In this document: positions 8,695-17,607 of the stretch, one piece after another
Layout: each line of letters opens with the position of its first letter
Numbering within the stretch: the stretch's first letter is position 1
Origin: AWTP1-13 sp963797005
Lineage (GTDB): Bacteria; Pseudomonadota; Alphaproteobacteria; Rhizobiales; Hyphomicrobiaceae
Direction of reading: 5' to 3'
Assembly (NCBI GenBank): GCA_963797005.1
Contig: CAWCOF010000011.1
Location: forward strand, 186,001-250,000
Length of the DNA stretch: 64,000 nt
Position numbers and translations under genes: made by a program
The notes under the pieces: generated by a model
The model's input: only the letters and a program-made list of their open reading frames with translations
Told to the model about the DNA's origin: nothing
Databases searched by the model: none

Positions 8695-9876
8695 ATGACC
8701 ACGACTGCCGAGCAGGTTCGCGCCTATCGAGGCCCCGCCATCCTGGGCTTCGGTTTCCGGCCGTTCTTCCTTGGCGGCGCGCTGTGGGCCGCCATGGCGG
8801 TTGCCGTCTGGATGCCGATGCTCGCGGGCGGGGTCGCGCTGCCCACGGCCTTTGCGCCCATCGAATGGCACGTGCACGAGTTGCTGTACGGCTACGTACC
8901 GGCCGTCGTGGCGGGCTTCCTGCTGACGGCTGTGCCGAACTGGACCGGCCGCATGCCGGTGACCGGAGCGCCGCTGCTCGCGCTGTTCCTGACCTGGGTT
9001 GCAGGCCGCGCAGCGGTCCTCGTCTCGGCCTGGATCGGCCAGCGCGCAGCTGCCATCATCGACCTCGCCTTCCTGGCCGCACTCGCCGCCGTCATCGCCC
9101 GTGAGATCCTGGCCGGGAACAACGCTCGCAACCTCAAAGTCCTCGCCGTCGTCGGGCTCCTCCTCCTGGGCAACGCACTCTTCCACGTCGAGTCGGCCCT
9201 GGGTGCCGGCCAGGGCCACGGCACGCGCGTCGGCCTTGGTGCCATTGTCCTTCTCATCATGCTGATTGGCGGACGGATCATCCCCAGCTTTACGCGCAAC
9301 TGGCTGGCGCGGCAGGCGCCGGGCCCCCTGCCCCAACCCTTCAACCGCTTCGACGGCGCGGTCATCGTCGTCAGCGCCGCGGCGCTCGCGAGCTGGGTTG
9401 CGATGCCTGAGAGCGGCACGACAGCCACTCTCGCTGTCGCTGCGGGTATGCTCAACATCCTCCGCCTCGGCCGCTGGGCCGGATACCGCACGACCGCCGA
9501 GCCGCTCGTGCTGGTGTTGCACGTGGCCTATGCCTTCTTGCCGATCGGATTTGTGCTGCTCGCGCTTGGCATAGCTGCACCCGGCGTGATCGCTTCCTCC
9601 GGCGCGCTGCACAGCTGGACCGTGGGCACCATCGGGCTCATGACCCTCGCGGTCATGACGCGGGCGAGCCTCGGCGACACCGGGCGCCCCCTCACGGCCA
9701 CGCTGCCCATTCAGCTGATCTATCTCGCAGCTCTGACTGCGGCACTCACACGAATAGCCGCTGCGTTCGGCATTGCCCGCGAGCCAATGTTGCACGTCTC
9801 AGCGACGGCATGGGTGATGGCCTTCGTCGGCTTCGCCATCGTCTTCGCGCCCCTCCTGACCAGGCCGCGGCCATGA
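8695..9876 (+). CDS. nnrS: NnrS family heme/copper membrane protein
   Basis: A 393-residue polytopic inner-membrane protein with about twelve hydrophobic segments. Family hallmarks are the N-terminal LGFGFRPFFLGGALWA, the HVHELLYGY motif with histidines that would bind heme, TAVPNWTGR, GGRIIPSFTRNW, and the later MTRASLGDTGRPL. NnrS proteins are linked to denitrification and protect against nitric-oxide stress. The upstream FNR/NnrR-type box fits control by NO or low oxygen. No nitrite or NO reductase gene is in this window. Confidence 0.93.
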   Translation: MTTTAEQVRAYRGPAILGFGFRPFFLGGALWAAMAVAVWMPMLAGGVALPTAFAPIEWHVHELLYGYVPAVVAGFLLTAVPNWTGRMPVTGAPLLALFLTWVAGRAAVLVSAWIGQRAAAIIDLAFLAALAAVIAREILAGNNARNLKVLAVVGLLLLGNALFHVESALGAGQGHGTRVGLGAIVLLIMLIGGRIIPSFTRNWLARQAPGPLPQPFNRFDGAVIVVSAAALASWVAMPESGTTATLAVAAGMLNILRLGRWAGYRTTAEPLVLVLHVAYAFLPIGFVLLALGIAAPGVIASSGALHSWTVGTIGLMTLAVMTRASLGDTGRPLTATLPIQLIYLAALTAALTRIAAAFGIAREPMLHVSATAWVMAFVGFAIVFAPLLTRPRP

Positions 9877-9889
9877 CCCGGCATCTTTC

Positions 9890-9940
9890 TTCGCCGTCGC
9901 CAGGTGGATCTTCCGCACCGGCTACCAGTTCAAGAACTAG
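9890..9940 (+). pseudogene. Relic of an ABC-2 permease 3' end
   Basis: Translated in frame with the TAG at 9938, this reads AVARWIFRTGYQFKN, almost the same as the last residues of the permease ending at 8599 (WWIFRTGYRLKT). Nucleotide identity is highest over GGATCTTCCGCACCGGCTAC. No other part of a permease gene is present, so this is a leftover of a duplication or rearrangement around nnrS. Confidence 0.65.
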
Positions 9941-10320
9941 GATCAGCTCAAATTTCGAAGCCTAAACATCGCCTGCCAAGCACCTTCCATGGCGGAAAGC
10001 GAACACCGTCGTCCGTTAAGATGCGCTTGGGCCGATCGGCAAAGGGATTCGCCGAGCCAGCCAGCGTCGAAAGAGGCGGTCCGAGTTCTCCTTAGGTAAG
10101 GGCCTCCCACCAGGATGGCCTCATGTACATTTTCGAAACGGTCGAAAAACTGGCCATCAGGGCGCCCCTAAAGAGGGATCGCTTATGCGGTGCAAGCTTT
10201 GACGAATTGCTCGAGGCCCTATCGCATCCTCGAGCCAGGTTAGCGCTTGACGTTCCTGTGGCCGTCCAGCCGCAAAGGAGCAATCACCGTAAAAAGCGGG
10301 TACGCCCTGGTCGGCCAGGT
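9941..10320. other. Non-coding or decayed stretch
   Basis: No convincing gene on either strand. Base composition is lower in GC than the neighbouring genes. The left edge abuts the permease relic and the right edge the decayed SDR gene, so this may be eroded sequence of both. Confidence 0.5.
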
Positions 10321-10874
10321 TCACCGCAGCTGCGACCTCGAAACCAGTTCCGTATAAGTCTTCAATGCCGACTTCGTCATGTTGTAGATCGGGTGTCCGG
10401 GCGGGTTGCGATGATCCACCTGCTTGGAGCCGGCATTGATGATCACGCCGGTTCCTTCGAGGCCAGCATGAGCGGCAGGAATGCGCGCACGCCCAGGATT
10501 GGCCCCCACAGGTTGACGTCCATTGCCTTGCGCCATTCGGCCAGGTCGGCATCAAGACCGCGCCCGGCGCGGGTCACCGCGTTGTTGGCCAGGACGTTGA
10601 CCTTGCCGAACCTGTCGATGACCCTGTCGCGCAGGCCCTGAACCTGCTGCGGGTCGGAAACGTCCGTTGGTGCGCCGACAATCCCCGTCAGGCCGTGCCG
10701 AGACTTCTTTCACTGAGCGAACGGCCGTGTCCAGATGCTCGCCCGGCAAGTCCGCCAGAACGACCGACATCCCCGCCTCGCGCAGAACCGCTTGCACATC
10801 GCCCGGCCGATGCCGAGCGCCGCACCCGTGACGACGGCGACATTGTCGGGCTGAAGGATCGCGGCTTCGGTCAT
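10321..10874 (-). pseudogene. Short-chain dehydrogenase/reductase, broken
   Basis: Starting from an ATG at 10874, the first frame gives MTEAAILQPDNVAVVTGAAL and continues GIGRAMCK, the NAD(P)-binding Rossmann start. Reading then needs at least three frame changes to follow AGMSVVLADLPG, then FGKVNVLANNAVTRAGRG and WRKAMDVNLWGPILG, then GTGVIINAGSK and IYNMTKSALKTYTE with the catalytic Tyr-X3-Lys. The C-terminal third is not recognisable. Unlike most frame breaks in this window, the frame steps here are not all single extra bases, and the gene is also truncated, so a true pseudogene is the simpler reading. Confidence 0.75.
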
Positions 10875-11013
10875 GGTGCAACTCCAAGGCAATTTGCTCC
10901 GGTCGAAATCCATTGAGAGCATGTCATCTCGTGGCCGGCAATGCATCAAGACCGACCTCGACGACCGGCGCAAAATCATTGTTCGGCAGAATATCTGCGG
11001 CGCCACTGGCCGC

Positions 11014-11973
11014 TCAAACCTGCCGCGCCGGCCGTGCCAGGCGGAGCGCATCGCGCATGAAGCACTTGGCCTCGTCGGCGGCTTTCCTGAGCACCCACAG
11101 GTCGGTGGTCCACGGCTTGATGGCGACCTCGTCACCGTTGGGCGTGATGCGGCACCAGGAAATGCGTTTGAGCCGCTCGAGCCGGTCGGCCTCGGTGATC
11201 ATGGCCCGGCTCATCGCCGCCGCGCTCTTGCGCAGGCCCGCCGGCATGTGGCGCAGCATGGTGCGCGCAAACGCCGGCCACAGCCACTGCTCGAGCCAGG
11301 GCAGATGCTTGGGATGCGGCCGGCTCGCCAGCACGATCAGTGTGTCGGGCCGGAAGCGCTTGACGCCGGCCAGGATCGGCAGCGGCATGCCGCAGGCGCC
11401 GTCGACCAGGTGCTCCTCCTCCGCCTCGCCGACCCCGACGCGAATAGGATCGGACATGCGCGGGAAGGCGCTGGACGCCAGCACCGCCTGCGCCGCATCG
11501 GGCCGCGCCAACTTGGCGTCGAGCAGGTAGCTCTCGCCCGTCAGCCGCGTGACGACCACGTGCCAGCTGGTGCGATGGGCGCAAATACCGGCTTGATCGA
11601 ACGCCAGCGGGTTGAGCCGTCCGCGCAGCACGTCGGCCAGGTGCGACAGGCGCAGGCGCCGCCGGTGCCACAGGCCATCGGTGACGAAGCCCGACACCGC
11701 CAGGTGCTCGAACATCTGAACCGCGCGATGCGGCAGGCCGGAGAGGAAGGCGCCGATGGCCCCGCCGCTGCCCGAAACCGTGATGGCATGGTCGACGGCA
11801 TGGGAGAGGCCGGCGTCGCGCCAGGCCGTCAGATAGGCAGCCGAGCGGATGCAGCACATGCCGCCGCCGGTGCCGATCACCAGGATCCGGTGCGGCGCGG
11901 CGTGCCCGGCCCGGATCGCCTCCTCGTTGTCGAAAAGGCGCCGCAGGGCCTTCAGGTCGCCCAAGTGGATCAC
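11014..11973 (-). CDS. Patatin-like phospholipase
   Basis: A 319-residue protein of the patatin fold. The oxyanion-hole glycine run is VIGTGGGMCCI. The nucleophile elbow reads VSGSGGAIGAF, where the first glycine of the usual GXSXG is a serine. The catalytic Asp is in the LVDGACG motif (DGA). Ser-Asp dyad lipases of this family release fatty acids from lipids. There is no signal peptide, so it is likely cytoplasmic or membrane-associated. Codon use is like the neighbours. Flanks are non-coding, so it is probably a single-gene transcript. Confidence 0.8.
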   Translation of the reverse strand: MIHLGDLKALRRLFDNEEAIRAGHAAPHRILVIGTGGGMCCIRSAAYLTAWRDAGLSHAVDHAITVSGSGGAIGAFLSGLPHRAVQMFEHLAVSGFVTDGLWHRRRLRLSHLADVLRGRLNPLAFDQAGICAHRTSWHVVVTRLTGESYLLDAKLARPDAAQAVLASSAFPRMSDPIRVGVGEAEEEHLVDGACGMPLPILAGVKRFRPDTLIVLASRPHPKHLPWLEQWLWPAFARTMLRHMPAGLRKSAAAMSRAMITEADRLERLKRISWCRITPNGDEVAIKPWTTDLWVLRKAADEAKCFMRDALRLARPARQV

Positions 11974-12325
11974 GATCAGCCCCCAGTCCCCGGGGCGGCC
12001 ACGCCTTACGCGGGAACGGGCACGAGTCGCCCCTGATCAAGGGCCTACCTAGTTGATTCGTGTGAACAACCTTCCGCGGGCGCGAAATAAAGCTCAGTTG
12101 TTGCCCCTCGGGCAGCATGCGGACCCGAGCCACGCACTCCGACACCGTCCTGAGCCTGTCGAAGGGCGGCTGAGAGGCGCGGTCGGGGCCGCGTGGTTCG
12201 ACAAGCTCACCACAGCGGGTTTTCGAGTTCGTTCGGCAACGCGAGCCCGATAGGAGTGCTAGGATCGGGCCGCGGCCGTTGCTGCAACCGTTCGCGTAAC
12301 CAGTATCAGTCGAAGAGTCGCGTTC
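11974..12325. other. Intergenic stretch with a hairpin repeat
   Basis: No gene found. It separates the divergent patatin-like and ccrM genes and must hold both promoters, though no clear -35/-10 pair stands out. It contains a hairpin repeat at about 12148-12212 whose ends are CCTGAGCCTGTCGAAGG and TTCGACAAGCTCA; a related pair lies at about 35004-35056. No canonical CtrA-type box (TTAA-N7-TTAAC) is visible upstream of ccrM. Confidence 0.5.
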
Positions 12326-13489
12326 ATGTCCTTGCGTCAGCGTACCCCGAAGGGGTTGCGGGTAGAGTTTTCCTCAGCCTCTGCCCTGCCGTCCAACCGC
12401 GTCCTCGTCGGCGATTGCCTCGAGCAGCTGGCCAGGCTGCCGGCCGCCAGCGTCGACCTCGTGTTCGCCGACCCGCCCTACAATCTGCAGCTCGAGCGCG
12501 ATCTCCTGCGCCCCAACAACACCAAGGTCGACGGCGTCGACGACGATTGGGACAAGTTCCAGTCCTTCGCCGACTACGACAGTTTCTCGCGGGCCTGGCT
12601 CGCCGAGTGCCGGCGCGTCCTCAAGCCGGACGGCGCCATCTGGGTGATCGGCTCCTACCACAACATCTTCCGCCTCGGCGCCGCCCTGCAGGACCTGGGC
12701 TTCTGGATCCAGAACGACGTCATCTGGCGCAAGGTGAACCCGATGCCGAACTTCCGCGGCAAGCGCTTCACCAACGCGCACGAGACGCTGATCTGGGCGG
12801 GCCGCGATGCCAAGTCGCGCGTCACCTTCAACTACGAGGCCATGAAGGCGTCCAACGACGACATCCAGATGCGCTCCGACTGGCTGTTCCCGATCTGCGC
12901 GGGCCCCGAGCGGCTGAAGGACGAGGAGGGGCGCAAGGCCCATCCCACGCAGAAGCCCGAGGCGCTGCTCCACCGCCTGCTGCTCGCCACCACCAACCCC
13001 GGCGATGTCGTGCTCGACCCGTTCTTCGGCACCGGCACCACCGGGGCGGTCGCGCGGTCGCTCGGCCGGCGCTTCATCGGCATCGAGCGCGATCCGGCCT
13101 ATGCCGCCACTGCCGAGAAGCGCATCGCCCGCGTACGCCCGCTGCCGCCCTCGGCGCTGGAGACCGCCAGGTCCAAGCGCCACGAGCCGCGCGTGCCCTT
13201 CGGCACCATCATCGAGCTCGGCATCCTCGATGCCGGCAGCACGCTTACCGACGAGCGCGGCCGCTTCCACGCCGAGGTGAAGGCCGACGGCACCTTGGCC
13301 TTCGCCGGCCACCAGGGCTCGATCCATCGCCTGGGCGCTCAGGTGCAGGGCAAGGCCGCCTGCAACGGCTGGACCTTCTGGCACTACGAGGCGGAGGGCC
13401 GGCGCAAGCCGATCGACGCGCTGCGCGAGGAGGCGCGGCGCCAGCTCGGCCTGTCAGGAGAGCTCAGCCGGCTTGGCGCTGCGGAGTAG
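12326..13489 (+). CDS. ccrM: Cell-cycle DNA adenine methyltransferase CcrM (GANTC-type)
   Basis: A 387-residue N6-adenine methyltransferase. Catalytic motif IV is FADPPYNLQL; the SAM-binding motif follows later as DPFFGTGTTGAVA, so the motif order is that of the beta class. HPTQKPEALLHRLL precedes it. The C-terminal ~85 residues form a RAMA-type domain (ELGILDAGSTLTDERG ... NGWTFWHYE), characteristic of CcrM. CcrM methylates adenine in GANTC and times the alphaproteobacterial cell cycle. Length and architecture match the family. It converges with the next gene, overlapping it by 36 bases. Confidence 0.96.
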   Translation: MSLRQRTPKGLRVEFSSASALPSNRVLVGDCLEQLARLPAASVDLVFADPPYNLQLERDLLRPNNTKVDGVDDDWDKFQSFADYDSFSRAWLAECRRVLKPDGAIWVIGSYHNIFRLGAALQDLGFWIQNDVIWRKVNPMPNFRGKRFTNAHETLIWAGRDAKSRVTFNYEAMKASNDDIQMRSDWLFPICAGPERLKDEEGRKAHPTQKPEALLHRLLLATTNPGDVVLDPFFGTGTTGAVARSLGRRFIGIERDPAYAATAEKRIARVRPLPPSALETARSKRHEPRVPFGTIIELGILDAGSTLTDERGRFHAEVKADGTLAFAGHQGSIHRLGAQVQGKAACNGWTFWHYEAEGRRKPIDALREEARRQLGLSGELSRLGAAE

Positions 13490-13912
13490 ATCGTTCAGCA
13501 CCGGATTGAATGCATCGATCAGATCCTGCTCGATGTCGCGGCGGATCGTACCTTCCGCGACGCGCAGGATCAGCACGATGTCCAGGCCGTGACCGGCGAA
13601 GTAGCCGAGCCGCTCGTGCTCGGCGTCCTCGCCGCCCATGTTGTCCGTCTGGCCGACATAGCCGACATTGAAGCCGGCACCGTTGCCGGCGCCCGCGGAT
13701 GCGACCGATGAGCCCGCCGGCACGCCGCGCGCGTAGATGTAGACCGCGGGCACGTCGTCCAGCGCCGCGACCGCATCGCGGGCATGGATCTCGAAGGCAT
13801 AGGCCCGCCTGGAGCGTCCGCGCAGCACCACGTCGGCCTTGCCCTTGCCGATTTCCCAGCCCTTCACCGGAGGCCTGCGATTGCCGAAAAGCGCGCTGAC
13901 GATCGACGCCAT
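13454..13912 (-). CDS. GIY-YIG-like nuclease-fold protein
   Basis: A 152-residue protein. The start at 13912 is supported by a strong ribosome site (GGAGGGG) and leads into MASIVSALFGNRRPP. The segment VPAVYIYARG, followed about 25 residues later by NVGYVGQTDNMGGE, resembles the GIY-YIG nuclease core, where the Tyr strand pair is followed by a YVGQT-like strand. A later QDLIDAFNPVLN could match the family's terminal Asn region. It lacks a clear catalytic arginine at the expected place, so nuclease activity is not certain. It overlaps the 3' end of ccrM on the other strand; whether this pairing matters is unknown. Confidence 0.6.
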   Translation of the reverse strand: MASIVSALFGNRRPPVKGWEIGKGKADVVLRGRSRRAYAFEIHARDAVAALDDVPAVYIYARGVPAGSSVASAGAGNGAGFNVGYVGQTDNMGGEDAEHERLGYFAGHGLDIVLILRVAEGTIRRDIEQDLIDAFNPVLNDLLRSAKPAELS

Positions 13913-14131
13913 TTTCCCCTCCCCGCCGCAATGCTGTGAAATGGGGTCAGACCCAGCGTATCTACCGGCGAACCGGCGCTCGTCGCGCGTGAAGGGTCTC
14001 ACCCCGATCCTGTGCTCACGACAATGAACTTCGCCCGCCGCACAGTGAAGCAGCGTTTGCAGTTTCCCCCAACAACTTGCGCCCGTCCGCCGTCGCTGTT
14101 GCCGCGCGGCGTGCCCGTGTAGTGATTGGTC

Positions 14132-15492
14132 ATGCGACGAACAACGCAGGCCAACGCCGGCAACAAGGCAGCACTGCTCACCGCGGCACTTGCCGTCTAT
14201 TTCCGCCCGCCCGTGCTGATCGTGCTGCTGCTGGGCTTCTCCGCCGGCCTGCCGCTGGCGCTGTCGGGCGATACGCTGCGCGTGTGGATGGCCGACCGCG
14301 GCGTCGACCTCGGCACCATCGGCCTCATCTCGCTCGCCGGCCTGCCCTACACCATCAAGTTCCTGTGGGCGCCTATCGTCGACGCACTTCCCATGCCGTG
14401 GCTGACCGAGCGCCTCGGCCGGCGGCGCGGCTGGCTGATCGCCACGCAGCTGGCGCTGATCGCCACGATTCTGTTCCTCGGCACGCGCGATCCCCTCTCC
14501 GCGCCGCTTGCGGTGGGCCTCGGCGCGATGCTGGTCGCCTTCGCCTCGGCCACGCAGGACATCGTCATCGACGCCTTCCGCGTGGAAAGCCTCGAGCCCG
14601 AGGAGCAGGCCGCCGGCATGGCGAGCTACGTCGCCGCCTATCGCGTCGGCATGCTGGCCTCCGGCGCGGGCGTTGTTGCGCTCACCGCCTGGCTGGAGGT
14701 GAAAGGCTTCGACAAGGCGACGGTATGGGCGATCGGCTACGCTGTCGCGGCCGCGCTGGTAGTGGTGGGCATGCTCGCCGTGCTAGCCGGGCGAGAGCCC
14801 GCGACAGCGGCGGCACGGGATGCGGCCCCATCGAGGGGATCGGACGCCCTGGCGCGCGTCATCCACACCGCCAAGAGCTGCCTTCTCCGAATTCCTCAAC
14901 CGCGATGCGGCGCTTGCGGTGCTCGCCTTCGTCATCCTCTACAAGGTCTGCGATGCGCTCGCCGGCGCCATGACCGCGCCCTTCGTGCTGCAGCTCGGCT
15001 ACGACAAGGGCACCTACGCCGCCATCGTCAAGGGCGTCGGGCCTCGCCGCGCTGCTGATCGGCGGCTTTGCCGGCGGCGCGGTGGCGCGCGCGCTCCCGC
15101 TCTCCACGTCGCTGTGGCTCGGCGCCATCCTGCAGATGGCCTCCAACCTCACCTTCGTCTGGCTCGGCTACCAGGTGCCGACGGCGGGCGCGCTGACGGT
15201 CGCCATCATCATCGAGAACTTCACCGGCGCCATCGGCACGGTGATCTTCGTCGCCTACCTCTCCGCGCTCTGCCGCGACCCGCTGCACACCGCCACCCAG
15301 TACGCGCTCCTCACCGCGCTCGCCTCGACCGGGCGCACGCTCCTCTCCGGCGGAACCGGCTATGTCGCCGCGTCCATCGGCTGGCCCGCCTTCTTCATCG
15401 CCACCGCGCTCTCCGCCCTGCCCGCGCTCGCATTGCTCGTCTGGCTCCAGCGCCGCACCCATTTCGCCGCGCTCGACAAGGAACGAACGTAG
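14132..15492 (+). CDS. AmpG-like MFS permease (frame broken twice)
   Basis: A membrane transporter of about 450 residues with twelve hydrophobic segments. AmpG-family features include LGFSAGLPLALSGDTLRVWM, the intracellular loop GRRRGWLIATQ, and ASATQDIVIDAFRVESL. AmpG-type permeases import muropeptides for cell-wall recycling. The frame breaks near 14875 (AAGAGCTGCC) and near 15040 (GTCGGGCC). Deleting one base at each place restores a continuous protein through FSEFLNRDAALAVLAFV and LLIGGFAGGAVARALP to QRRTHFAALDKERT. Both look like single-base insertions, so an assembly error is likely, though a real pseudogene cannot be excluded. The start at 14132 (MRRTTQANAG) is the first ATG. Confidence 0.75.
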
Positions 15493-15586
15493 GTTGGGTC
15501 GAGCGTCAGCGATGACCCAACGCAATCACCTTCGCCGCGCAAGACGTGTGTTGGGTCTGCGCTTCGCTTGACCCAACCTACATTTC
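15487..15586. repeat. Composite palindromic element, GTAGGTTGGGTC family, copy 1
   Basis: Terminal inverted repeats GTAGGTTGGGTC and GACCCAACCTAC enclose two hairpins. The inner ends are TGACCCAACGC and GTGTTGGGTC. A 20-base sequence ending the AmpG-like gene (GACAAGGAACGAACGTAGGT) is repeated just after the element at about 15590-15609. An inverted copy of the whole element lies at 19170-19262. Confidence 0.75.
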
Positions 15587-15756
15587 TGGACAAGGAACGA
15601 ACGTAGGTCCGCCGACCCTCGTGGTGAGCCCCGTCGAACCACGAGGCCACCACGGTGCCTTCGGCGAAACGTCATGCCCGTGAAGACGGGCATCCACGCA
15701 ACTGATCCTCACATGAGCCGGGACTGGTGTGGATCTCCGCCTCCGCGGAGATGACG

Positions 15757-16864
15757 TCACATCTCCGTCAGCGCATGGGCGATGATCTTGCGCATCACGG
15801 AGGGCAGCGCGGCACGGTCGAGATCGCGGCGGGCCACCCAGGAGCAGCGCTTGGAGTCGGCCCAGAAGGTGAGCGTGCACGCGGCCGGCACCAGCGCGCG
15901 ATAGACCACGCACTCCAAACGAAAGTGCGTGAAGGTGTGCGTGACGACACCCGGCACCGCCCACCACTCGCCGCGCACCGGCGCCGAGCGCAGCGCATCG
16001 GCAATCGGCGGCAGCGTCTCGGCCCAGTCGGTCGACGGCACCTCGAGCATGCCGCCCAGCAGCCCCGCCTCGGGCCGCCGGCGCAGCAGCACATGCCCGT
16101 CCTCCCTCAGCGCCACGAAGGCAAGCCCCACGCGCACCGGCCGTTCGGGCCTTGCTGCCCGCGCCGGCAGCACGTTCTGCAGGCCCAGCGCATGCGCGGC
16201 GCAGTCCGTGCTGATCGGGCACATCAGGCACGAGGGGCGCTTGGGCGTGCAGATGCTGGCACCCAGGTCCATCGCGGCCTGCGCGAGGTCGCCGGCACGG
16301 CTCGGAGGGCGTGAGCGTGCGCGCCAGCCGGCGCAGCTGCGGCTTGGCGCCCGGCAGCGGCTCCCGCACCGCGAACAGGCGCGCCACCACCCGCTCGATG
16401 TTGCCGTCCACCGGCGTCGCCCGGGCACCGAAAGCAATGGCGGCGATCGCCGCGGCCGTGTAGGGCCCGATCCCCGGCAGCTCCAGCAGCCCCTCCTCGG
16501 TCTCGGGGAAGCGGCCGCCGTGCTCGCCGACCACCGCTTGCGCGCATTTGTGCAGGTTGCGGGCGCGGGTGTAGTAGCCGAGCCCCGCCCAGGCCGCGAG
16601 CACATCGTCCAGGCTCGCCGCGGCCAGCGCCTCGACCGTCGGCCAGCGCGCCAGGAACCGCTCGTAGAAGGGAATGACCGCGCCGACCGTCGTCTGCTGC
16701 AGCATGATCTCGGAGAGCCAGACCGCGTAGGCGTCCGGCTTCCGCCCCGGCGGCGCCCGCCACGGCAGGTCGCGCCGCTCGCTGTCGTACCAGTCGAGCA
16801 AGGCTTCCGCCGTCTCCGGCCCCGCCAGCCTCAAGCGTAGTTGCTCGTCCGCCACAGCGGGCAT
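15757..16864 (-). CDS. mutY: A/G-specific adenine glycosylase MutY (one frame break)
   Basis: A base-excision repair enzyme that removes adenine mispaired with 8-oxoguanine. The N-terminal domain has WRAPPGRKPDAY and the catalytic Glu in SEIMLQQTTV. It continues through the helix-hairpin-helix LPGIGPYTAAAIAAIAFG and the catalytic Asp in VDGNIERVVARL. The 4Fe-4S cluster cysteines (C-X6-C-X2-C-X5-C) are in CTPKRPSCLMCPISTDC. A NUDIX-like domain for 8-oxoG recognition follows. The frame shifts near 16300 within TLTP..RAGD; removing one base gives the conserved TPSERAGDLAQAAMDLG. Given the intact sequence on both sides, an insertion error is likely. It is divergent from the DUF721 gene. Confidence 0.88.
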
Positions 16865-16892
16865 GCGCTGATCCCCGGCCCGGCACGAATCA

Positions 16893-16908
16893 TTAACTGC
16901 ATGTTAAG
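16893..16908. promoter_or_regulatory. CtrA-like box between mutY and the DUF721 gene
   Basis: TTAACTGCATGTTAAG matches the CtrA consensus TTAA-N7-TTAAC at all but the last base, and it is nearly symmetrical. It sits between two divergent starts (16864 and 16945). The alphaproteobacterial setting makes it plausible, but a single match in one intergenic gap is weak evidence. Confidence 0.35.
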
Positions 16909-16944
16909 CGTCCGGCGATTCCCTGGGAACGCTGCAATGCTGCA

Positions 16945-17523
16945 ATGGAGTGCCCTGTGACCTCGATACCCGGCCGTCGCCCGCCTGCCGCGCCGCCACG
17001 CGGGGCCATCGCCTTTGTGCCCAGACGCACCGGCGGCCTCTACGGCGTCAAGGCCGTGGGCAGCTTCGTCCCCCGGCTCACGCGCAAAGCCTTTGAAAAA
17101 TACGGGTTCTCCGCCGCCACCCTGATCACGGACTGGCCGGCCATCGCCGGCCGGGAGCTCGCTGCCTTCACGGCGCCCGACCGCCTCAAGTGGCCGCGGC
17201 GCGTCGAACGGTCGGAGGACGAGATCGACGCCGCGGACAGGGGCCGCCCCGGCGCCACGCTGGTGCTCAGGGTCGATCCGGCGCGCGCGCTCGACGTGCA
17301 GTACAACGCGCGCCAGATCATCGAGCGCATCAACGCCTACTTCGGCTATGCGGCCATTGCCGAGTTGCGCATCCTGCAGGCACCGGTTGCGCCGCTGCGG
17401 CAGGAACGCTCGGGCCCCCGGCCCGCCCCGACGGCCCTCACGCGGGAAGTGGCGGGCGTGGCCGACGCGGCATTGCGTGAGGCGCTGGGCAGGCTCGGGG
17501 CCGGCATCAGGGCGGAGCGCTGA
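16945..17523 (+). CDS. DUF721 (DciA-like) protein
   Basis: A 192-residue protein with the DUF721 pattern in its middle: FVPRLTRKAFEKYGF, then LITDWPAIAGRELAAFTAPD with the conserved Trp and Gly, then a strand ending LVLRVDPARALDVQYNARQI and a helix INAYFGY. DciA proteins of this family act with replicative helicase in some bacteria; in alphaproteobacteria the role is not settled. The ATG at 16945 and a GTG at 16957 are both possible starts. The order mutY-DUF721-dsbA-smc is conserved in Hyphomicrobiales to my knowledge. Confidence 0.8.
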   Translation: MECPVTSIPGRRPPAAPPRGAIAFVPRRTGGLYGVKAVGSFVPRLTRKAFEKYGFSAATLITDWPAIAGRELAAFTAPDRLKWPRRVERSEDEIDAADRGRPGATLVLRVDPARALDVQYNARQIIERINAYFGYAAIAELRILQAPVAPLRQERSGPRPAPTALTREVAGVADAALREALGRLGAGIRAER

Positions 17524-17607
17524 CGCCCCCGCCGATCCCGCACCGCAGATTGCCTTATTCCAGCGAAAACCTATGTTATCTGCGTAAGCGCCGCTGGAAG
17601 GCCGAAA

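Noticed and set aside
13930..13995. Possible mobile-element end (AATGGGGTCAGACCC)
   Set aside because: The motif resembles a known type of repeat end, but there is no second end or transposase, so it cannot be supported.
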